DNA of 64,000 nt from Bisporella sp. PMI_857. Taxonomy: Eukaryota > Ascomycota > Leotiomycetes > Helotiales > Helotiaceae. Shown piece after piece: positions 22,853 to 35,800 of this stretch (within the stretch, counting starts at the first letter, position 1; each line of letters opens with the position of its first letter). Location of the stretch: contig JAJSPD010000005.1 of the NCBI GenBank assembly GCA_021307315.1, positions 1 to 64,000 on the forward strand, given 5' to 3'. The position numbers and the translations under genes were made by a program. The notes below the pieces were generated by a model, which was not told where the DNA came from, made no database searches, and was given only the letters and a program-made list of their open reading frames with translations.

Positions 22853-24863
22853 TCAAAGCATCATAAGGCCCATCACTACTGCTACCAAAATCATTCCGGA
22901 ACTCCTTAAAGCTCCCGCGGTATTGCTTAACAGACTGACCTCTCCAATCTTATATGCTGGATTATACAGTGGGGGCTCCCTCGAGTCCACCGCGCCATTC
23001 CAGCAGTATCGCGTAAAGCACTGTGAGCATGCATCTGGTACTGCAGTCCCTGTGCGACCAAAACTCCTGCTCAGAACCGCACACCCGACACATGTCGCCC
23101 ATTGTGAATCCAGGGTGCCGTTACCCAGCGTTGCAACATCATATCCGTTACGGATAATCGTGTTGCGTTGGGTGTTGTTGTATGCTGGGTCAAAAGTCGA
23201 GACATTAGAGTGCGTTATGTATGGCGCATTTGGGATGTAAACGATGAGCGGGTGGTCGCCAGTGGCGTTTGAGACGTTACAACCGAAAAAAGTAGGATGT
23301 TGGTTCAAGCCCAGATTGACAAAAGTGTTCTGATCTGGTATAGCGGGGAATGCGGTCCCATTTTCGATGGTGGCGTTCAAAGAGCGCTCATAAGTTGCGA
23401 CGAGGGACGTTCCGTTAGGCCAAAAGTACGTCGTGTCAGCTGACGAATCGACAGCAAAGATTACGTCAACGTTTCGAACGGGCTGGATGAGAGGATAAAG
23501 AGGGATATTTTGCCCATCCTCACCTCCATCAACCAAACTCAGCTCCTGACTTTGTGCATTGCGGTTGGTCTCGTTATTGAAACCCAAGAAGGGGTTCGGT
23601 TGCCACTGTGCGATATCATCATTACCAGAACCGAGATCGGTTAGGATACTGGTAAAGACGCGTCTGAGCGAGTCCGGAAGACCGGTGCTGTTAATGTTGA
23701 GTAGAAATGTATTAAACAGACTAGAGGAAGTGCCCATAACGAAACCGGCTTGATCAAAACCCTCTCTGCATGCTCCATTTGTGGGAACAACACCTTGAGA
23801 GAAATTGGAGCCTACGTATTGAAGAGGCGCAAAGCCATAAAGCGAAGGATCCCACGAACCGAGCTCGAATGGACTGAATTCGTAGACTGTAGAGTTGAGA
23901 GATACTATATGAGTTCCTGGAGCACGGCTATCTGCGACTAAGAAAGGCATTGGCATTGCACCAGCTTGAAAGTTCGGATCGAGCGCAATCGAGGAGAAGG
24001 TATAAGCTGGTCCACCGTCAGTAGCGTTGACTAGTTGATAGGACAAAGCTCGTCCCCAGTAATCCGTGATCGAAGCATTGAAACCAGCTTCCCGCTTGCC
24101 ATCTACCTGAGAAATAATGTCGCTGAAGTAGTCCGCGGTATCCAAGATGCCTGCAATGCCGCCAGGGGAAGGTCCTTGAAAGATAGAATTTCCAAACTGC
24201 CAGACAGAGGACCCTTCACTGCCATCTCGCAGCGTCTGGACCGAGCTGAAGTTGTTGGTGTATATTGATCCAACGAGCCATCCACCACCCGAAAGTCCGG
24301 CAACGTACGTTGAGGCTTGAAGAAGTCCTCCAATCTGTCCAGTTCCAGTCGAATTGAAGGTTCGACTGTCTACAGCAGCCAGAAACCCCGCTCCATTCAT
24401 CAATGCTCTGTATCCTCCTCCCGAGACAGCGATGCCTACATTGGGTAACGCAGATGTGTTGGTCCTGATCGCATCAATGTATGCTCCGGCATCGAACCCC
24501 GTGATATTCATCCTGATCAGGAACTCCCGCATTGGGTCGACAGTAGCTGCCCGCCTCCTTTCCAACCATGATGTCTCGTTCGCCGATAGTGTGCTGGCAC
24601 TTCGAATCGTTGGTCGATTCGCGGGACACGCGACTTCTGCAGGGGCATACCCACCGGAAGGGGAGTTCGGCAGCGCCCGTTTTGCTGCAGATAATGGGAC
24701 TGCGAGAAGTTCTGCAGCTAGAACATTAGGAGAGGCATCTCGTGCAAGAATAACAGCTTTGCATGTTAGTTGTTGGTTCTAATCCCGAGCATTCCGGTCG
24801 CGTCAACATACCGTTAGAAAGAGAAATTGATGCGACAGCCAGCGCAAAGTGCAGAAGCCTCAT
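22853..24863 (-). CDS. Lysophospholipase / phospholipase B, secreted and probably GPI-anchored
   Basis: Exons 24812-24863 and 22853-24756 (minus strand) give 651 residues. The short first exon encodes a signal peptide ([17 protein letters not shown]). After it comes [16 protein letters not shown]...[12 protein letters not shown], the N-terminal hallmark of fungal phospholipase B. Catalytic features of the cPLA2-like fold are present: the oxyanion motif [13 protein letters not shown], the nucleophile Ser in [11 protein letters not shown], and the catalytic Asp in [16 protein letters not shown]. Many N-x-S/T sites suggest heavy glycosylation. The C-terminus ([19 protein letters not shown]) looks like a GPI-attachment signal. 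The enzyme removes acyl chains from phospholipids and lysophospholipids at the cell surface. It is intact, unlike several neighbours. Confidence 0.93.
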
Positions 24864-27269
24864 GATGGGCTAGATTGTATATGAACAGCCCAAACAGAAG
24901 CAGGAAGGAAATCAGTAAATGATATATGATATATAACAATATCAACCGTACCGTGCAAGGAGATTGAATGTTGGAGACGGGTTGGGGTTTGTGCCGAGCT
25001 CTTATGACGTTTCAGTGATGGATGCTTGCGGCTCTTGGCGAGAATATCGGAAGATCTACAGGGACGCAATGCAGCTGAATATCCCCCCCACACAGCTGAA
25101 TTTCTCGATTGATGTTTCGTATATAATTATCTTATGAGGAGAAGATATACCATTGAAGGATTTCCAGACATTTTATTCTGCTGCTGCTGACTGTTGCCAC
25201 AGCGGGTTGCTGACATAAAAATTGACAGTGAAGAATCTAAAGATAAATAGATATAAGATGCAGGTTCAGCACCAGTGTAGAACATGGCGCAGCTGTGGCG
25301 CTGAAACACCGGATAAGCTCAGGTGAATGGGCCAATCCGATGGGCTTACAGGCAACGGCGTAACAAATTCCCCAGTAGAACGATTAGCGCCGATCTGCAG
25401 CATGACGATCGCAGGGCACACAGGGTAAGCTACCTGAGCAGTGTTAGCTTACGTGTTGCGAGTCATCCTTACAAAAACATATCACACTACAGAAAAAAAG
25501 CTGATAATTAATTGCCCATTCGCAAGTTTAAAGATTATAAGAGTTTCACTGCATATGTTTGTTGTGATACAATGTTATATTGCATTCGTCATTCAATGCG
25601 TGCGTTCCCGGATCGTTCGGCGTTCTGTGCGTCAGCAGTCAAAAAGAGGCGATGATGGCTTACAGCCACAGCCGTAACACAGGAAGCCATACCGCCATCA
25701 AAAACTCTAGTTCAGAGAGCCCATTTTCCCGGAGGGACCAGCCACTTCCGATTTTCAGCCCCCGGTCGGTCACCGAGATATATGCTTAATATCACTACGG
25801 AGGACGAAATAGAACCGCCGTCCCACAATCGAGCATACACATCGCTTAAAGGTCTTATTATCATCGCGAAGGCTAAAGGTGATGGGTCAGAATGGTTTCA
25901 AGTTAGATCATGAAGCGATTCACCAAAGGCGCGTTCGAGCTGAGTTGACAAGCGCGGATATATACTCAGTAACAATTCGGATGTTTTGAACGGGGTCAAT
26001 GCAAGTATCCCGCAGCAGTTGCAACATGATTATCCGCATATTGCCTTACATGAACCATAAACTCTGAACTATATCTGTCCCATTACCCGCTATTGTTGCC
26101 GACGACATCCGAACTACAGAGCTGTTTTCCTCATTTCGTCTTCGTTTATTCCTTTTCCGCTTTCACCAAACATTCAGATAAATCTTCATGTTTTATATTA
26201 ATACAAGAGAGTGTTGTGTTTAAAGCCCGTGCTGGTGGTAAGAGCAGTTCCTAAATCTTATTAATAATTACGAAGTTGCCTTGCAATTTATGGCTGTTTT
26301 ACTATTCCTCCCTACGCAACCCTCGTCTTCCTGCCGGGTTTCTATGCTCACATGCTTCATTTTTCGGGTCTCCGGATGACCTTAAACATTCTCTCCAGCC
26401 TTCCAGATATATGCCACATCTGGGTGATTATCAGGCAACCTAAAACCTCCCTTTCCCGACAGCGTTTCTCGAAATATTCCGCCTTGGACCTCATAACCAT
26501 CTATCTCCGAACTGGAAGCTTCGATATCATCAAACCGTGCCAGCATTGTGGCTAACTGAAAATTGAATCTATCTACATCCGCAAATTAGACCAGCGCTCT
26601 GAATCATCCCATAGTCTTCACGCCTCTAATAATTTTTAGTATAATGCCACTCACAACTAAGAAATCAGCAATTGTCTTCTTGTTCAATTCGAATCCTCGC
26701 TTCCACGTATTACAAAAGTCCAGCTGTTGACTCATGGCTGGACGTCAGGCCTGGGAACTTCGTGGTAGGCGAACATCATCTTGAGGCACAGCGCAGAGTG
26801 AGTGAGGCACCCTTGTAGGCTCTCACTAAGAGCATGAGAAAGACAAGATATCCGGGCTGCCGGAAACCCCAGAAACCCTGGGTCAGCAAACCTTGATTTG
26901 GTGATGCAGTTAGTCTCAGAAATTAGCGCTTGAATATGGAAACGGTGTGATAGATCATTGCACTACTCCTTTACAATCATACAATTCCTTGTGGATGAAA
27001 AAAGGCAAGAAAGGCCCCTTTTAACTACGCCAGCCTGCCATAATTGTATATTATGGACCTCTTTGTCTCTAGCGAAGGCACTCTTGATTACAAGCCAGGC
27101 TAAACCGTTCCACCACCACCTGATCTCTCAAAGCGATATAATGATCCCCGTTATACACACTATACGTAAACCATCAATTAGCCCCATATACGTACTTTGT
27201 CGTCTCCACCACATGAGTATCAGCAACCGTGGTATTGAGCGTCTAGCTCAATCCAGACACGGCGGTCGA
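24864..27269. other. Long intergenic stretch, no gene seen
   Basis: Frames at 25323-25789, 26352-26555 and 26958-27383 are short and without recognised motifs; the last overlaps the broken esterase on the opposite strand. Confidence 0.45.
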
Positions 27270-28044
27270 CTACCTGATTTCCTCTCCAAAGTTAGCATAG
27301 AACAGCACCCTGTCCTTCGTGCCATGCCAAAGCTGCATCTCCGGTTGCCAGCCGCTATAGCCTTGGTATGCAGAGGTGATTAACCTTGCCCATTTCTCGG
27401 GAGATTGCGTCACGTTCCCCGCGATGCAAGCCCCGTCCCAGTACGCGTAGACGCCGGCATTCAGATCGGGCCCAACGAAACCTGACCCAGCTGCGAAGAT
27501 GCCCGGGTAGGCGCCGAGAAGCACGTTGGTCATCATCGTTCCGGAGGATTGCCCACGGGGAAGACGCGCGGTCGCGGGGAATGAGGGTCAGCTCTTGATT
27601 GAGGTGAGGGAACGAAGACTGGAGAACGTATATCCGGCCTGTAGGTGTCTGGCATCCACGGCACCGCGCTCACGATCTCCAGGCTATCATTACCACTGTC
27701 GTGGGTTAACGTCTCGGCTGAGACCACATCTCGGCGTTTATCAGCGAGATGGGGCGAGTCGGGTAATCACGATGAATCCGTTGGTATCGGCAAGCGGTGC
27801 AAACGGCGTGCCTGTGCATGTTGCATCCGCCGAGCCTTTGCATCAGTGCTGATTGACTAGGATAGGTGGGTTTGGTCTCAGCATGTCCGGTACCTAAATG
27901 TAACATCCAACGTTGCGAAGGTTCGGTGGCCGTATCTTTACAGGTTGGAATTAGGGCCACCAGAAAAGTTAAAAAACAAAGAAGCCCCATGGCTGCAGGA
28001 AGGTAAAAGTTTGTTCCGTTGCGATTTCCTGATGGGTTGAGCAA
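27270..28044 (-). pseudogene. CE1 acetylxylan esterase, frameshifted and partly deleted
   Basis: Matches to a carbohydrate esterase family 1 enzyme are scattered over three frames. A hydrophobic N-terminal stretch near 28000 may be the old signal peptide. GTPFAPLADTNGFIVI lies around 27765-27815 and is soon followed by a stop. DVVSAETLTHDSGNDSLEIV lies around 27660-27735 in another frame. GQSSGTMMTNVLLGAYPGIF, carrying the nucleophile GxSxG motif, lies around 27490-27550. The last piece runs to WHGTKDRVLFYANFGEEIR and a TAG where Gln is usual. About 60 residues between the signal region and GTPFAPL appear deleted. At least two frameshifts and several stops separate the parts. Such enzymes de-acetylate xylan outside the cell. 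Confidence 0.75.
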
Positions 28045-30190
28045 ATGTTAAATTAACTTGGTTATTATATTACTCAAAGGCTTGCATTCTCAGACATAGC
28101 TTTTGGCGATGGTGACCCTTTCATGTTTGCCACACTACGAAGAAATTTCAAATAGCGTACAGTTTTCTATTTGCCTGATTTGAGTTACTGATATCCTATA
28201 TAGGAAGAGACGTGGTATTAAGGCAGAAGCTTATTGGCGGGCAAGTCCAGACCGATGTAGCGGCTTGAGGAATTATTGGGGCTAAAACAGCATTATAAGA
28301 TTGTATCACAGCAGGTTTTTTTAATGGCAATATCACTCTCAATAGGCTTTGAACTGTTATTGATATTGATATCACCTACTCTTTTCTTGTATATGTCAAG
28401 CATTGTATATAAGTTAAGGAGAATACACACACACATATATCATTCGGCCTATATACAATATGTGTAACAAAAAGTTTTAGCACATAGTGTTTTAAAAGGT
28501 GTTGCTGTTACAAGTATAACCAAGGAATACGTTTTGAGCATTGAACCTTAGCATCGGAATACCTACCACGTAGTACAAGGCGTAGTAGTTGTGACTACGC
28601 TTTTGCTGGTATAGTTACGATATTCGTTGATTCTTTTAAGCTACGGCTTATTGCCAGGTAGTTATATAGATAGTAGGAGACCCACAATCCTCGCGATATG
28701 GAACGCGTGAAACTATGTACATGCATTCCAACATTTAGTATAGACATATTTTTATAATACTCAACTTTTTGTTACAATGGTACAATGGTACAAACCAGCT
28801 TGGCATCCAATGCCCCTGGTGCCCTACGGCTCTTGGGGCCGGAATTCTAGGAAGCGGGTGGTTCCCAGTAAACACTAATATACGCCTACCGCTGTTCACG
28901 GTTCGGGTGAGGCGCGCGGGTGAGGCGTTACGGGCCGACGGCATACTGTCGCGGGGTACAAAAAGTCTTCGCCCCATCTCGTCCAACCTTCCTCCTTCTC
29001 CATTCTTTTTCGTTAACACTCCCTTCGAGGTTGCTCGGACCCTTTCACTTTATCGTGCGACGTCTATGCCTCGTCAGCCTGGACAATAATGTGCACTGTC
29101 GCTGGGCCACCCCAATGAACTGTGGAACCGCAAAAACAACTGCTCTTGCTTGAAGTTCTATTACGCATTATAATCTGACAAGAACTTTTGACCCCCTACG
29201 CCTGCTTCGATTCCGCAAGGGCTCTGATAGAGATCCCTCCTCTGAGGCGTGTCGTGTTGGCGGTGGATATGAAGTGCAGGAGCTGGATCCTCTCGGCAGG
29301 ACTCGGGGTACTGAGCCAGCCTGGAAAAACTGCATTATAACCAATCCTGGAAATGCCTCACAATAGCACGGTTGATTCCTGCATAGCTAAGAGTTGTCTA
29401 TCTCGATCGGTGGAGAGGCCGTCGCTTCAGTGCTGGATGGAAAAAATCACAGACAGGGCAGGATTGCCTTCTCTAGTCTCCTATAAGCCCCGAGAGTTAG
29501 CCATCTGCCAGAGTGGTTGATCAATAACCCAGCATGTATGGTAACCTGGCGGGCTCCTGAGAGCAGTCTTTGCGTAAAGTTTGGAATACGTGCAGAGAGG
29601 GATTCTCTCTTAATGGGTAAGCTGAGATTTACTTGGAACTAAGGAATTGTGAGCTGAAATTTACAGATGGAGGCTTAGTTTGGCTCTATCAACTGGTAAT
29701 TCTTGATTTGGATCCCCGGCTCAACAGTCTGCAATTTGGTTTGCTCCTTGGATCTTCAGTCACAAGAACCAACAAAAGCTCCCTCGACCAATTTCGTAGG
29801 AATTTTAAAAAGCAACTACAATATAGATCCTGACCGATTCAAGAAAAGTCAATCGCATGTAATACCGCTGTGTAGATCCTACCGTTCATTTATATTGCCG
29901 AATTTACGGAAATAGCAATTAAGCAACACGACAATACACAAATAGGAGCATTATGCATTTACGATAACGAAAGCGCTAATCGCACTTGCGCCGCAGCTTA
30001 GAGGAGTCTGTAACAGGCGGAGAGAATAGATAGATAGGCAAACTAGCCGCGTCTATGCTTAGCTCAACTTACATCTACGTATGCACGCCGGCTCGGCGAC
30101 TTAATATTCACCAGAACTCTCCCATTCAGGTTGGCCAAATGTAGTCGAACGATGCGCCTACTTGAATACAACAATGGCGAATTCAGCTAA
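28045..30190. other. Intergenic, no gene seen
   Basis: AT-rich at 28280-28500, with a (CA)n/(TA)n-like tract near 28425-28440. GC-richer sequence at 28780-29150 has open frames on both strands but no family character. Confidence 0.45.
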
Positions 30191-30197
30191 ACCACTT

Positions 30198-30292
30198 TTT
30201 TTCGGCGATGATATTCCCCCGAATTATGATATAGGGTTCATGGGAAGTGGAGGAAGCATAGCATAATTCGGGGGAATATCATCGCCGAAAAA
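30198..30292. repeat. 31-bp perfect inverted repeat (hairpin) upstream of the regulator gene
   Basis: The left arm 30198-30228 and right arm 30262-30292 are perfectly complementary over 31 bases around a 33-base loop. The pairing extends imperfectly outward (CCAC...GTGG). Each arm contains CGGCGATGATATTCCCCCG, that is CGG-N13-CCG, the half-site arrangement favoured by Zn2Cys6 dimers. It ends about 100 bp before the start codon of the Zn2Cys6 gene, so it may be an autoregulatory site, or a tiny foldback element that landed in the promoter. Confidence 0.85.
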
Positions 30293-30395
30293 TGTGGGAG
30301 ACAGCCGCTTTCACGTGGTCCGGCGCGCACCTCTATTCCGGCATCAATCCTTAACAATCTTGCGACAAGAAAATCAAAAGAGTCAGTTGTATAGA

Positions 30396-32065
30396 ATGTC
30401 TACAAAGCTTCGATCGGCGTGTGACAAATGCCACGAGACCAAAGTGCGATGCAGCGGTGACGTCCCCTGCCAAGGATGCTTGACATCTAGAAGTTTGTGC
30501 TTCTACAGCGTTTCGAATCCACTGGGAAGACCTAGAGGAACGAAGAAGAAGCAAATTCGTGGAGGATCGAGGGGTAACAACACCTGGGATAGAGACGATG
30601 TAGCTAACGGAGACGCTATGGCAACGACGGCCGGGACGTCGGGGGATCGGGGCTCAAGTAAACGAACCAGGACCAACAACGGTGATTGCAGCGGCTCTGT
30701 GTCGAGAAGTATCGTCGTATCCAATGGTCACAGAGATGATGCGTCTAATCTTCTGGGTTCTGGCGGTCCGCCTCCGAGTGACAACTCATCTTTCATTCCA
30801 ACCCACCATGGACAACACAACGTCTGCATGTCAGATGCTACAGCGCCAAGTGGCTTCAGGCTCAACAGCCCCTTGAACCCCGCAGGCAGCACAACCAAGG
30901 GACTAGGCGATGTACTACCACATAGCTTCGATTACAATGACTTAGACAGATACGCGATTTCAGATGTTGCTAGGTCCGACTTCAGTTCCCTGAGCAATTT
31001 GGATGCTCGAACTCCAATTTTGTGGGATGACTCGACGTTCAGCGTTGACAGCGAAACTTCTTCAGAGCTACTTCGGACAGGTGCAGAGAATCTAGATTTT
31101 TCAGATACATTCAAGGTAAAAACTATTTCTGTTCAAACGAAGGCGCATTTGTGTGCGGTTCCGTGTATATTAATCATTGCGTTTGACAACGAAAGCCTTG
31201 ACACACTCAGTAACGGAAATAGGGCTACCAGGCGACTCAAAACGCTATTAGTGACGATGTCCTTCCGAACGCCAACCCCCAACCACAATCCCACGCGAGT
31301 TCCGAGTCAAGTCTATCTGTTTCGGTTCCGACAGGCTCAGAGGACGTGACTATGGCGAACAAATCCACACCGATGCGGCCTACGGAAAGCGCATCTCCGA
31401 AAGCACTGTCTGCAAACACGTGCACCTGCCTGCAGAAACACGCAGAGGTTCTCAGCAATCCGATATTGTCAGAGAACCGCGCGTGCGACGGCCCCGAGAA
31501 TGGGGCCTGGTCGATGGACAAAGCTTTATCGCTGGCAAATCAGGCCATGAAAGCGTGGCAGGGTCTGCTCACCTGTCTATATTGCCCTTACGACGACGAC
31601 CAAGAAGTCATGCTCCTCACATTCATGAGTATTAGAGCCGTCACCCGATATCTGCAGCGTCTCTCCCCGCGCTACACCAACATCAGTCTCCAGGTTCCCG
31701 GCTCTAATTCGCCGCAATCTGCTAAAGGCGACGACCGTTTGCGGATTGGTTCGTTCGAATTGGAGGGAAGCGATCGGATGCTTGTGCTCAGAGTGCTTTA
31801 CCAGGCCACACTGCAGAAGGTTAAGTGCATACTTCATTCCTTGCAAGTGATTCAGAATAAGAAGAAGGGGCGGCTGCTGGAGAAGACACAGAACAAGCCG
31901 GCGGGGGCCGATGATTATCAGGCATCAAGCAATTTATTCCATATACAGCAGATATCGTATGGTCTTGTTACCTCGCTGCATGCGTTAGAGTCGGCCTTGA
32001 ACGGCTCTAAGGACTCCGGAGCTATGGATCTTCTAGGGAATCTACAGGCCACAAAGAATGTCTAA
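30396..32065 (+). CDS. Zn2Cys6 transcription factor, AflR-like, likely cluster regulator
   Basis: Two exons, 30396-31115 and about 31223-32065 (an acceptor at 31232 is equally possible), give about 517-520 residues. The N-terminus is a binuclear zinc cluster, CDKCHETKVRCSGDVPCQGC...C with spacing C2C6C5C2C6C. It is followed by the basic linker RPRGTKKK, as in AflR-type regulators. A long Ser/Asn/Gly-rich middle leads to a C-terminal helical region (ACDGPENGAW through SALNGSKDSGAMDLL) like the AflR C-terminal domain. The upstream in-frame Met at 30294 lies in the hairpin region and is less likely. Position at the edge of the PKS cluster supports a pathway-specific role. Candidate targets are the adjacent PKS promoters. 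Confidence 0.87.
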
Positions 32066-32843
32066 TGTTATTTAGACCACAGTTTCTCTTTGGTAGATAG
32101 TCGACTTGTACGTAACTCAATATAGTTTGCTTCCCACTTACTGCGCCCCTACCTTAACACTGTCAAGGTTACGAATATCACGCAGCGGAATCGAAATGGA
32201 CCTAAAGTAGTGCCCTGAGGGCCGATATATACATACAAGAGCTATAGTTCTAGTGTCATGACAGTAAGAGACATAGCCTCTTCCAAAGCTCAGTATAAAC
32301 TTACCAGGTATGGCTAACGTGTGAGCCGCGCTCTAGGCTCATTTCGATGAGCTCTTACTCTACATAGAGCCTTTTTTCCCTATAGGTCTCCTACGCTCAG
32401 GTATTCTAGTATCGTCCTTATCTGCACTTGTAGGTGTTCCCGAAACATCACGTGATATCGAGTACATTCTATAGCTTGCTCGTATTTACTGTTACTTATA
32501 AATCAATATTAAAATAACAACTAGTAACTTCCAATTTGCCATTTAGTTGCTGCTCTAATAATATAACCTATACTCTTCTGTAGCCCTCTGTAGCTATAAG
32601 CTTCTAAAGACAGTTGCTTATCGGGAAAATTTGACAAATAGCACTTCGACCCTACTGTTACTAAAACCAAGGCTTGTAAGAATCTTAATCCCAACTGCAA
32701 ACTCACTGCGAGTTTCTTGTTCGGTATGACTAGCCCAAGGCCGGAAGAGTTAGTAGATATGTGTGATTGAAGGATCTCCAAATTATTCATGTATGCTCGG
32801 GGTATAAATTGCAAATCTATATGTGGTTACGGAGTTTGTCGAT
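32066..32843. other. Intergenic between regulator and non-reducing PKS 3' ends
   Basis: The two genes converge here. No further gene is seen. Confidence 0.5.
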
Positions 32844-35800
32844 TCAACCACTAGAAACACTGTTTGCAAGTGTATTTGCGAGAAGTTCACCCACGACCTT
32901 TACCTGTATCCGGCATTAGTACCAAATTGTATAGGAGAGAACCAGAGACGACTTACAGCCGGAAGCCTGAAGAGCGAGAAGTGTTCCGCTTCAATCTCGT
33001 GCATTTCCACTGGCCCGACCATTTCCTCCCACCCCCGAGACAAGGAAGCACTCCCCTGTGCCCACCGTGCTAGCTCCGACTGCCTTCCGGCCGCCAATCC
33101 GGTCTTTGATGATATCAAAACCGTCTTTTTAGGTCTCTGACTAGACGAGCAGGGACTGGGATGGTAGTTTATCATTGCCCGGATGGTGTTGGTAATATGC
33201 TCTTTCTGCGCGTTGGTTTGACGACCAGTCGGTGGAATAATACCGGCATCCTTAAGTTGTTCCTCTGTGGGCGACGACTCCGCATCAATAGTGCTTGGAA
33301 CAGCCATATCAATCAGGTTTAAGCTGTCTACCAGCTCGTTATTCTTGAGCAGTTGTTGTGCAACTTCATATGCGTATATTGCACCAAGCGAGTATCCTGC
33401 TAGGATATAGGAGCCTGTAGGCTGCACGGCTTTTATGGCTTGGATGAATGAGTTGCATATTGTTTCTAAATCACATATGTATCCCATAGGCGCTTTGAGG
33501 AAGGGTGACTCGAGCCCGTAAACATTGACATCGATTCCTAGACTTGGGAGTTGGATGTACCTAGAGGGAGACCCGCTACCATCGGGTAATAGGAACAGCT
33601 TTGGTCCTGTTGATGACGGAGAGCCCTGTAATAGTACTGCCTTGCTTTTCCGGCCGGGTTCAGTAGTTTTTGTGGGTCCGGCCATCCTAAGTGGGGCGGT
33701 GATGGGCACGGTACTAGTAAGACTCAAAGGTCGGGGTATTGTTCTACCGGATTCGATCTTGCTGATATGCTCCTGGGTTGGCTCCTGAGAGACTGAAACA
33801 GGAGAAGTTTCGCGAGGCATTGCTACCTCGGCGATATGCTCATAAACTAGTTCTGATTGCTTACCTCCAAGAAGGGCTACTTTTGCATCCCTAACGGTTG
33901 GGTTATCAAGAAGGAAAGTTGCCGGAAGTTCAACCCCGGTTTCTCTCTGGACATTCGAAAGAATAGTGATGCCCATGAGAGAGTCCATACCCATGTCAGC
34001 AAAAGCTGTACCCTGCTCCATATCCTCAACGTTGTATCCACTTTCCGAGGCAACAATAGCAAGAAATGCATCCAACAAGTTATCTCCCCCAATTTCACTG
34101 ACAGAAGAAGCCTGCGTAACAGTTTCATCAGATAGATTTCCCTTTTCATCTGAAGAGTCGTCGCTCGATTGAGTGTCAGGTATTGCAAAACCAGTAGCAG
34201 AGGACTTCGACGTCTTCGGGATTGGAGCGGGATCGCTGGACTTTCCTATAGCCTTGTTCGCTCTTACTGAAGAGAATCCCCCAGGACAAAGGACTGAATT
34301 AAGTACCAATTTCCTGAGTTTTATGAATTTGATACCCGTGGTGACCTGGACAAGCTTGTGGTGGCTATCATATACATAGGCTATGCCAGACAGCATGTTT
34401 GGTGTCTCCGTCTCATGCATGCTGACATATGTCGTATATATTTCATCAGGCTGTAATTCCTTCAACATTCGCCAGCTCTCAAATCCGGTAGAGAGACAGG
34501 CGATGTCTTCTTCGTATTTCAAGCCCCCATTGAGAAGGAAACCTGCAAGGTGAATGGCGGCATCGATCCAGAAAGGGTTATATAAGAAGTTTCCCGATCC
34601 GGTGGTGTCGGGCAGTTTGACAGTACCTACCGCGTCATGGCATTCAGCATCGACCAAGACCTCTTCCAAACCCTGATAATCCTTGCCGTAAGTCACAAGA
34701 TTGTCAAACAACTTGTAAATGACGGGTTTCAGGAGTCTATGAGCCTTGCCGGTGTTTGACATATCTTTTAACGATTGGATCCTGGCGCTCACTAAGAACA
34801 ATGTCTGAGACAGTTGAGAGAACCATGCACTACTGTCTTCAAAAATAACTTCGCAGCTGCCGTGTTCGGTTGAAATACCTGAATTGGTGGATCGAAAAGT
34901 GACAATTGCTTTGTTACCAGTTGAGGAATACGAGGCAGTTGTCTTCACTATGAGCCCGGGATCTAGTTTAGGGACCACCAAAGCATGTGTCATGTCTACG
35001 TTAAAGATACTCATCATTGGAATCTCCTTGCCTGGCCTCAGCTTCTGGTAGGCGTACTGTGCAGCTGACTTCGCCATATCACAGAGTATACTGAGCGAGC
35101 AAACGGTAATACCATTGACAACGTGCCCTTGAATGGCTTTGTAAAGACTGCGCTCGGACGTGTGGGAGGCGAATGTGACAGATATATTCTGCCCTTCAAG
35201 TGTTTCCTCCTCAACCCACTGTAAACTGGTTGTGCTAAAACTGGGGACAGTTGGCGCATTTAAGCCTTTATGAAGGGCCTCATCGGACACAGTGGAGACT
35301 GCTGCGGTAGGGATTACATGCTCGACATAAGTGGTCCAAAAGTCCTTCACATCAAAGGCATAAGTCGGGAGAGTGATAAGGCTGAGGGAGTCCTTGAATT
35401 CTTTGTAGTATTGCGGCCAGTTGATTGATGCTCCAGACTTGTAGAGAGCAGCGAGAGTGGAACACATTGTAATCCAATTGTTTTCCTTAGACTTCATGGT
35501 GGACAACAGACGAGTCGTAGGTATTTCTAAGGTCCTACGTACGAGGCCAATGCATACCGGCTCGGGGCCAACTTCAACCCAATGCGTTTGAAGCTTGGCA
35601 AAACCAAAAAGCTCACATGCCTCCACTGCTCCAACGAAGTTGACACGCTCCCGTGCCTGGCGAGTGAGATATGATGGGGAGAAGACCCCATTCTTGCCGA
35701 TTGGTATGACCTCACTTAGAAGAGTGGAGGCGATTGGAGTGGTGGGAGCGGAAAAGATGACTCCGCTTGCGATTGTACCAAAATCATCTAGGACGGGCTC

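Noticed and set aside
28735..29153. Open frames on both strands in GC-richer sequence
   Set aside because: No recognisable domain and no consistent splice extension.
29495..29570. tRNA-like start GCCATCTGCCAGAGTGG
   Set aside because: It resembles a D-arm, but there is no matching T-loop (GTTCRANNC) or acceptor pairing downstream.
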